Shown here one piece after another: positions 7,003 to 11,827 of a DNA stretch of 11,827 bases. The stretch is from Acholeplasmataceae bacterium. GTDB taxonomy: Bacteria > Bacillota_I > Bacilli_A > ML615J-28 > CAG-698. The stretch spans positions 1 through 11,827 of the forward strand of contig DUUA01000020.1 of assembly GCA_012841765.1 (NCBI GenBank), in the 5' to 3' direction. The translations under genes and the position numbers were made by a program. Each line of letters opens with the position of its first letter. Position 1 is the stretch's first letter. The notes under the pieces are model-generated. The model was not told the origin of the DNA and searched no databases. It worked only from the letters and a program-made list of their open reading frames with translations.

Positions 7003-7875
7003 ATGGTAATTATTAATAATGATTATTTGGAAATTGAGATTAATAAACTAGGTGCAGAATTAAAATCTTTAGTATCAGTAAATGGTATTTCATATCTTCA
7101 TGATTCTAATCCTGCATACTGGAATAAATCTTCACCAATTCTTTTCCCTATTATTGGGAAACTAAAAGAAGGTAAAACAATTATTGAAGATAAAGAATAT
7201 ATTATTCCTGGACATGGCTTTATTAAAGATCAAATATTTGATGTTATCGAACAAACTGATAATAGAGTTTTGCTTTCGAGCAAATATAATGATGATACAT
7301 TACTAATGTATCCTTACAAATATAGATTCAATGTAATTTATGAATTAAATGGAACGATTTTGAAAGTTACTAATATTATTGAAAACATAGATAACAAGAA
7401 AATATTTTTTAATTTAGGAGCACATCCAGCTTTCAGCACAAAACTATATGATGATACAATAAATGAATATAGAATAGTTTTTGAAAGAGAAGAATCTTTT
7501 GATAGTCCATTGGTGCAAAGCGATGCTACATTAAATTTTGGGGAAATTGCAAGGAATTATTATAAAACAAAAGAAATTTCTTTATCAAAAGATATTTTTT
7601 CAATAGATACTATAATAATTCCGAAAGTTAAATCTAAAAAAGTTTGGTTATTAAATGAAGATAATAAAGGTATTATGCTTGAGTTTTCTGGATTTCCTAC
7701 TTTTTGTATCTGGTCATTGTTTGAAAAAGAAGCACCGTTTGTTTGTTTAGAACCTTGGTATGGTAATAATGATCACCATGATTCTAAAAATATTTTTTTG
7801 GAAAAAGATAATTTAATACAGCTAGATGTTTCAAAGAAATTTGAAATTAGTTATTTAATTTCCATTATTGAATAA
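7003..7875 (+). CDS. Aldose 1-epimerase family protein (LacX-like)
   Basis: A beta-sandwich mutarotase-family protein of 290 residues, the usual length for the LacX branch. Conserved points are SPILFPIIGKL (44-54), PGHGF (69-73), LGAHPAF with the likely catalytic base/acid His141 (138-144) and CLEPWYG with the likely catalytic Glu250 (248-254). Both catalytic positions expected for interconverting alpha and beta anomers of a sugar are therefore present. The true substrate cannot be told: no galactose, lactose or other sugar operon is nearby, and LacX-like members have less certain substrates than GalM. There is no signal peptide, so it is cytosolic. GAGGTGAT (6993-7000) precedes the ATG by 2 nt, or about 5-6 nt from the core GAGG. 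It has its own promoter and no clear terminator before efp. Confidence 0.88.
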   Translation: MVIINNDYLEIEINKLGAELKSLVSVNGISYLHDSNPAYWNKSSPILFPIIGKLKEGKTIIEDKEYIIPGHGFIKDQIFDVIEQTDNRVLLSSKYNDDTLLMYPYKYRFNVIYELNGTILKVTNIIENIDNKKIFFNLGAHPAFSTKLYDDTINEYRIVFEREESFDSPLVQSDATLNFGEIARNYYKTKEISLSKDIFSIDTIIIPKVKSKKVWLLNEDNKGIMLEFSGFPTFCIWSLFEKEAPFVCLEPWYGNNDHHDSKNIFLEKDNLIQLDVSKKFEISYLISIIE

Positions 7876-7892
7876 ATAATTGATAAAATTAA

Positions 7893-7921
7893 TAGACAAA
7901 AAAGACTAAATGAGTTATAAT
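7893..7921 (+). promoter_or_regulatory. Promoter of efp(-coaX)
   Basis: TAGACA (7893-7898), a 17-nt spacer and TATAAT (7916-7921) match the vegetative consensus at 11 of 12 positions. The start is predicted near 7928, giving a leader of about 17 nt with GGAGG at 7935-7939. Confidence 0.8.
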
Positions 7922-7944
7922 AGCAATACTGTCGGGAGGATAAT

Positions 7945-8502
7945 ATGGTTTCAACTAATAATTTTAAAACGGGTATGACAATTGAATATGAGGGTAATAT
8001 TTATCAAGTTATTGAATTTCAACATGTAAACCCTGGTAAAGGTGCAGCGTTTGTAAGAACTAGACTTAAAAATTTACGAACAGGATCAACTATTGATCAT
8101 ACTTTTAAATCAGATGAAAAAATGCCGCAAGCAATGATTGACAAAATCACTATGCAGTATTTATATGATGATGGAGATGCACTTGCTTTTATGGATATGG
8201 AAACATTTATCCAAATGGATATCCCTAAAGAAAGATTAGTTGATGAAATCAGCTATCTTGTTGAAGGAATGAACGTTATTGTAATAAAATATCAAGAAGA
8301 ATTACTTGGAGTTTCACTACCTGATAAAGTAACTTTGAAGGTTATTCAAACTCCGCCGGGAGTAAAAGGTAATACAGCTGCTAATGCTACAAAAGATGCT
8401 ATTTTGGAAACTAAATTAGTTGTTCAAGTGCCATTATTTGTTAATGAGGGAGATTCTATCATTGTAAATACAAATGATGGAAAGTATAATTCACGAGCTT
8501 AA
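7945..8502 (+). CDS. efp: Translation elongation factor P
   Basis: Binds the ribosome between the P and E sites and relieves stalling on polyproline stretches. The 185-residue protein has all three EF-P domains: an N-terminal KOW-like domain (1-64), a central OB domain (about 66-128) and a C-terminal OB domain (about 130-185, with TPPGVKGNTA near 146-155). The tip of domain I reads NPGKGAAF with Lys32, the position modified in other bacteria; the flanking Pro30 and Gly31 make it the Bacillus type (NPGKG) and not the Arg32 type. No modification gene (epmA, epmB, earP or a ymfI-like gene) lies in the window. GGAGG (7935-7939), 5 nt before the ATG, fixes the start. It shares a strong promoter with coaX downstream. 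Confidence 0.97.
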   Translation: MVSTNNFKTGMTIEYEGNIYQVIEFQHVNPGKGAAFVRTRLKNLRTGSTIDHTFKSDEKMPQAMIDKITMQYLYDDGDALAFMDMETFIQMDIPKERLVDEISYLVEGMNVIVIKYQEELLGVSLPDKVTLKVIQTPPGVKGNTAANATKDAILETKLVVQVPLFVNEGDSIIVNTNDGKYNSRA

Positions 8503-8506
8503 TAGC

Positions 8507-8529
8507 AATGGAGGTATTCCTCCATTTTT
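8507..8529 (+). terminator. Hairpin between efp and coaX, probable partial terminator
   Basis: AATGGAGG (8507-8514) pairs perfectly with CCTCCATT (8519-8526) around a TATT loop, followed by a short T run ending at 8529. It looks like an intrinsic terminator with a weak U tract. No promoter is visible between it and coaX, so read-through probably supplies coaX. It could also protect the efp 3' end. Confidence 0.65.
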
Positions 8530-8550
8530 AATAGAGAAAGAGGTATTGTT

Positions 8551-9318
8551 ATGATACTTGCAATTGATATAGGCAATTCAAACGTTGTTGTTGGCGTATA
8601 TAATGATAAGTTAAGAACAACTTATAGAATGCAAACATTACTTAATGAAACTGCGGATGGGTACGGAATTAGAATTTATAATTTGTTAAAGCATGATGGA
8701 TATCAAGATACTGATTTTGATGGTATTATCATTGCTTCAGTTGTTCCGGTTTTAGATTATACTTTTTCGCGATTATGTGTTAAGTATTTTCACCAAGAAC
8801 CTATGTTTGTGATGCCAGGAATAAAAAGTGGAATTAAAATTAAATTAGATAATCCTAAACAATTAGGAGCTGATTTATTAGTTGCTGCAGTTGCAGCTTC
8901 ACATAAATACAGTTTGCCTTTGATTATTATTGATATGGGCACTGCAATTACAATTAGTGTTGTTGATTCTGAGAGAGCTTTTGTTGGTGGGATAATTTAT
9001 CCGGGTATATCAACTTCGTTTAATAGTCTTACTAAGAGTACTGCTAAATTAGAAGAAGTGCGATTTGAAAAGATAAATACTTTAATTGGTAAAGATACTA
9101 TTTCTAGTATTCAAAGTGGCATGTTATATGGAACAGGTTCCATGTTAGATGGTATGATTATTAAAATTAAGCGGGCTTATCCTGAAGCTGTTGTCATCTT
9201 AACTGGGGGGCATTCAAGAGTCTTAAAAGAATATATGGATGAAGAAGTAATATTAGATATGGATCTAGTTCTTGATGGCTTAAGAATAGTTTATGATAAA
9301 AATAAGAAAAGTAAATAA
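8551..9318 (+). CDS. coaX: Type III pantothenate kinase
   Basis: Phosphorylates pantothenate, the first step of coenzyme A synthesis, in the cytosol. At 255 residues it has the usual length and the acetate/sugar kinase (ASKHA) fold signatures of CoaX: the phosphate loop AIDIGNSN (4-11), NPKQLGADLL (101-110) with the likely general base Asp108, IDMGTAIT (127-134), GGIIYPGI (146-153), GKDTISSIQSG (180-190) and VILTGGH (215-221). Type III enzymes need a monovalent cation and, unlike type I, are not inhibited by CoA. A GAGG site (8540-8543) lies 7 nt before the ATG. It is 48 nt behind efp with an intervening hairpin and no own promoter seen, so it is likely transcribed by read-through. No other CoA gene is near. 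Confidence 0.94.
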   Translation: MILAIDIGNSNVVVGVYNDKLRTTYRMQTLLNETADGYGIRIYNLLKHDGYQDTDFDGIIIASVVPVLDYTFSRLCVKYFHQEPMFVMPGIKSGIKIKLDNPKQLGADLLVAAVAASHKYSLPLIIIDMGTAITISVVDSERAFVGGIIYPGISTSFNSLTKSTAKLEEVRFEKINTLIGKDTISSIQSGMLYGTGSMLDGMIIKIKRAYPEAVVILTGGHSRVLKEYMDEEVILDMDLVLDGLRIVYDKNKKSK

Positions 9319-9323
9319 TTTTG

Positions 9324-9348
9324 AAAAAGCTTATATAAGCTTTTTTTT
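9324..9348 (+). terminator. Terminator after coaX
   Basis: AAAAAGCTT (9324-9332) pairs with AAGCTTTTT (9337-9345) around ATAT, followed by an unbroken T run to 9348. The symmetric A and T runs could let it act on either strand, but no gene converges here. Confidence 0.9.
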
Positions 9349-9350
9349 AA

Positions 9351-9378
9351 TGGACATAATATAATGTTGTGATATAAT
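9351..9378 (+). promoter_or_regulatory. Promoter of the EIIB-like/tkt operon
   Basis: TGGACA (9351-9356), a 16-nt spacer and TATAAT (9373-9378) preceded by TGA (extended -10) make a strong promoter directly after the coaX terminator. The predicted start near 9385 gives a leader of about 24 nt. Confidence 0.82.
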
Positions 9379-9408
9379 AAAGTAGAAAAAGTAAAAGGAT
9401 GGTAATTT

Positions 9409-9816
9409 ATGGAAAGTTTTTTGTTTTTAAATGAATCAACTATTGGATTATATATTATATTATTATGCTTAATTCCGATTTTTGTTTTAATGGTAGTGGC
9501 AATTGCCTTAACCGTTAATAGAAAAAGAAAAGAAGAAAAAATCAGGCAAGAGAAGATTAAAAAAGAGCCTGTTTCTGAATTTCAAAAAGAGATTTTTTTT
9601 GAAGCTTATGGTGGAGAAGCAAATATTATTGATATCTTAAGAGAGATGGGAAGAATTACGGTAAGTGTTAAGGATTTGTCCCTAGTTAATGGAGAAAAAC
9701 TAAAAGAACTTGGAGCTAAAGGAGTTTTGTTAGTAGGTTCAATGGTAAAAGCTAGTTTTGGAGACAGAGCAAAATATATTTATGAGTTATTAAAAGTAAA
9801 AGGAAATGGGGAATAA
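9409..9816 (+). CDS. Membrane-anchored PTS EIIB-like protein, catalytic Cys replaced
   Basis: A 135-residue protein of unknown function. It has one transmembrane helix (about 12-35), then a basic stop-transfer stretch (NRKRKEEK, 37-44), so the C-terminus is probably cytosolic. After a charged linker, residues 62-132 look like a glucose-family PTS EIIB domain: AYGGEANI (66-73), ITVSVKDLSLV (83-93), LKELGAKGVLLVGSMVKASFG (98-118). From memory this aligns without gaps to the EIIB domain of E. coli PtsG, and there the phosphorylated Cys of DACITRLR falls on Glu79 while the first Arg is kept (Arg82). It therefore cannot pass phosphate in the normal way. No EIIC or EIIA is nearby. AAAGGATGG (9394-9402) precedes the ATG. 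It shares an operon with tkt, whose start lies 2 nt past its stop. A regulatory or scaffolding role is a guess. Confidence 0.8.
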   Translation: MESFLFLNESTIGLYIILLCLIPIFVLMVVAIALTVNRKRKEEKIRQEKIKKEPVSEFQKEIFFEAYGGEANIIDILREMGRITVSVKDLSLVNGEKLKELGAKGVLLVGSMVKASFGDRAKYIYELLKVKGNGE

Positions 9817-9818
9817 AT

Positions 9819-11798
9819 GTGGAAAATCAATTTTTAGATGATTTATCTGTTAAAACTTTACGAGTTTTATCGCTTGAACAAATTAATAATGCAGCCTCTG
9901 GGCATCCTGGAATTGCTCTTGGAGCAGCGCCGGCTATTCATGCTCTTTTTAAGCATCATTTAAAAATTAGTCCAAAAAGATTAAATTGGATTGATAGAGA
10001 TAGGTTTGTATTGTCAGCGGGTCATGGTTCGTCATTATTATATTCAGTTTTACATTTAGCTCAGTTTAATATTACTAAATATGATTTGAAAAATTTTCGA
10101 CAAATAGATAGTATCACCCCTGGTCATCCAGAATTTAAAATGACTGATGGTGTTGAAGCAGCTACTGGACCATTGGGGCAGGGAATAGCAAATGCTGTTG
10201 GGATGGCTCTTGCTGAAAGTCATTTGTCAGCTAAATTTAATAAAAAAGATATTAAAGTTATTGACCATTATACATACTGCTTATGTTCGGATGGAGATTT
10301 ACAAGAGGGAATTGCCAATGAAGCTTTAAGTTTTGCTGGGCACAATAATCTTCATAAACTTATCTTATTATATGATTCTAATGATATCCAATTGGATAGC
10401 GAACTTAATTATACATTTAGCGAAGATATTAAAACTAAGATTGAATCTATTGGCTTTAATTATATTAAAGTTGAAAATGGTGAATTAGTTGATGATATAG
10501 ACGTTGCAATAACTGAAGCTAGAAAAAGCAATAAACCAACAATGATCGAAATAAAAACTTTAATTGGTAAGGGTTCAACACTAGAAGATTCTACTAAAGT
10601 GCATGGAGCTCCGCTTTCATCAAATGAAGTTTTAGATTTTAGAGCTAATTTGGGTGGAGAAGAATTTTCTGTTTCAGATGAAGTTAGTAATTATTATGAA
10701 GATATAAAAATTGCTGGAGAGTTTGAGTTTAAAGCTTGGGAAAGCAATATGAAATATTTCTCAGTCCATTATGAAAAAGAATATATGGAATTAATGAATT
10801 TAATAAACAATAAGTATGATGTTGATTTTTCTAAATTGCCAACATATGATAAGGATTATAATAAAGCTACAAGAGTTAGTAGTGGTGAAGTTTTATTTGA
10901 GTTAAGTAAACAAATACCTCAACTCTTTGGAGGGGCAGCAGATTTAGCTTCTTCAACAAAAACCATTATTGATGGTGGAATATATACAAAAAGACACCGA
11001 GAAAATAGAAATATTTTATATGGCGTTAGAGAACATGCAATGGGAGCTATTTCAAATGGATTAGCTTTACATCAAGGTTTTATTCCTTTTGCAAGTACGT
11101 TTTTTGTTTTTTCAGACTATTTGAAACCAGCAATTAGACTATCTGCATTAATGGGATTACAAGTCATTTATTTGTTTACTCATGATTCTATAGCTGTTGG
11201 TGAAGATGGTCCAACCCATGAACCGATAGAGCAAATTACAATGTTAAGAAGTATTCCTAATATAAACGTGTTTAGGCCAGCAGATGCTAACGAGGTAAAA
11301 GTCGCTTGGCAAATTGCTTTAGAAGATACAAATAAGCCAAGTGCTATTATATTAACCAGACAAAATGTAGACATGGTTACAACAGATTCTACTGTTGCTA
11401 ATGCTGTTAAAGGCTGTTATATTGTCAAAAAAGAAGTTAAAAAACTAGATGGAATTATAATTTGTAGTGGATCTGAAGTATCTTTAGCTATTAAATCAGC
11501 TGAAGCATTAAAAAAGAAAGGTTATGACATTAGAGTATGTTCGATGTTATCGATGAATGTTTTTGATAGTCAAAGTGAAGAATATAAATCTTCAGTAATA
11601 CCTGATATCGATAATATAATGGCTCTTGAAATGAGTGAAGGAAGTCATTATTATAAATATTTATCTAAAAAATCAACACCTTATTTTATTAATACATTTG
11701 GTAAAAGCGGCAAGGGAAATGAAGTAATTAAAGATTTTAAATATGATGTTGAGAATATAGTATTATCTTTTGAAAAGATGATTAAAAATAATAAATAG
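9819..11798 (+). CDS. tkt: Transketolase
   Basis: Thiamine-diphosphate enzyme that moves two-carbon units between sugar phosphates, linking pentose phosphates and glycolysis. The 659-residue protein is full length: a PP domain with SGHPG (27-31, His29), SAGHG (66-70, His69), PGHPE (101-105, His103), the cofactor motif SDGDLQEG (157-164), Asn188 and VHG (261-263); a pyrimidine domain with catalytic Glu405 (REH 404-406), HDSIAVGEDGPTHEP (455-469) and Arg514; and a C-terminal domain from about 530. The first Gly of the usual GDG motif is Ser157. The start is a GTG placed 2 nt after the upstream stop; no in-frame ATG occurs before the conserved N-terminal region, so GTG is well supported. The ribosome site, AGGAAATGGGGA (9801-9812), is moderate. 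It ends in its own terminator. Confidence 0.96.
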   Translation: MENQFLDDLSVKTLRVLSLEQINNAASGHPGIALGAAPAIHALFKHHLKISPKRLNWIDRDRFVLSAGHGSSLLYSVLHLAQFNITKYDLKNFRQIDSITPGHPEFKMTDGVEAATGPLGQGIANAVGMALAESHLSAKFNKKDIKVIDHYTYCLCSDGDLQEGIANEALSFAGHNNLHKLILLYDSNDIQLDSELNYTFSEDIKTKIESIGFNYIKVENGELVDDIDVAITEARKSNKPTMIEIKTLIGKGSTLEDSTKVHGAPLSSNEVLDFRANLGGEEFSVSDEVSNYYEDIKIAGEFEFKAWESNMKYFSVHYEKEYMELMNLINNKYDVDFSKLPTYDKDYNKATRVSSGEVLFELSKQIPQLFGGAADLASSTKTIIDGGIYTKRHRENRNILYGVREHAMGAISNGLALHQGFIPFASTFFVFSDYLKPAIRLSALMGLQVIYLFTHDSIAVGEDGPTHEPIEQITMLRSIPNINVFRPADANEVKVAWQIALEDTNKPSAIILTRQNVDMVTTDSTVANAVKGCYIVKKEVKKLDGIIICSGSEVSLAIKSAEALKKKGYDIRVCSMLSMNVFDSQSEEYKSSVIPDIDNIMALEMSEGSHYYKYLSKKSTPYFINTFGKSGKGNEVIKDFKYDVENIVLSFEKMIKNNK

Positions 11799-11823
11799 CC
11801 CAGAAAAACTGGGTTATTTTTTA
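11793..11823 (+). terminator. Terminator after tkt
   Basis: CCCAG (11799-11803) pairs with CTGGG (11809-11813) around five A residues. The stem is extended by AATAG/TTATT across the tkt stop codon (11796-11798) and followed by a T run to 11822. The window ends 5 nt later. Confidence 0.9.
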
Positions 11824-11827
11824 TTTA

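Noticed and set aside
11180..11374. A 64-codon frame on the minus strand.
   Set aside because: It lies wholly inside the conserved pyrimidine-binding domain of tkt on the other strand and shows no promoter or ribosome site.
1..11827. Reassigned genetic code (TGA as Trp) as in mycoplasmas.
   Set aside because: TGA ends relQ and ispH at the expected lengths, and Trp residues are coded by TGG.

Overview
The window is an AT-rich stretch of bacterial chromosome carrying twelve housekeeping genes. The standard code is used: TGA ends relQ and ispH. Promoters, Shine-Dalgarno sites (AGGAGG, GAGGTGAT) and a T-box leader all point to a low-GC Bacillota. The small proteins, very short intergenic regions and short mRNA leaders fit the Bacilli/Erysipelotrichia/Acholeplasma-like part of that phylum. 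This placement is an inference; no rRNA or other marker is present to fix it. There is no insertion sequence, prophage, tRNA, rRNA or CRISPR array.

Layout. (1) 1-1578: a relQ-nadK pair on the plus strand (small alarmone synthetase, NAD kinase), as in Bacillus subtilis yjbM-yjbN, ending in a two-way hairpin terminator. (2) 1569-2215: clpP on the minus strand with a near-consensus promoter. (3) 2276-6015: pheS-pheT behind a complete tRNA-Phe T-box leader, ending in a second two-way terminator. (4) 6005-6944: ispH (last step of the MEP isoprenoid pathway) on the minus strand, divergent from (5) 6957-7875, a LacX-like aldose 1-epimerase-family gene. (6) 7893-9348: efp and coaX (elongation factor P, type III pantothenate kinase), probably one transcript with an internal hairpin. 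(7) 9351-11823: a two-gene operon of a membrane-anchored EIIB-like protein and transketolase.

How the parts relate. The genes serve stringent response and NADP supply, proteolysis, Phe-tRNA charging, isoprenoids, CoA, translation of polyproline stretches and the pentose phosphate pathway. Almost every transcription unit has a recognisable promoter and hairpin terminator, and convergent pairs share one hairpin.

Nothing here amounts to a clear, previously undescribed multi-gene system. The least explained element is the 135-residue protein at 9409-9816. It is a one-TM protein with a cytosolic PTS EIIB-type domain whose phosphorylated cysteine appears to be replaced by glutamate, and it lies directly upstream of transketolase. 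A second pattern is that several mRNAs are predicted to start at or within about 7 nt of their Shine-Dalgarno site.
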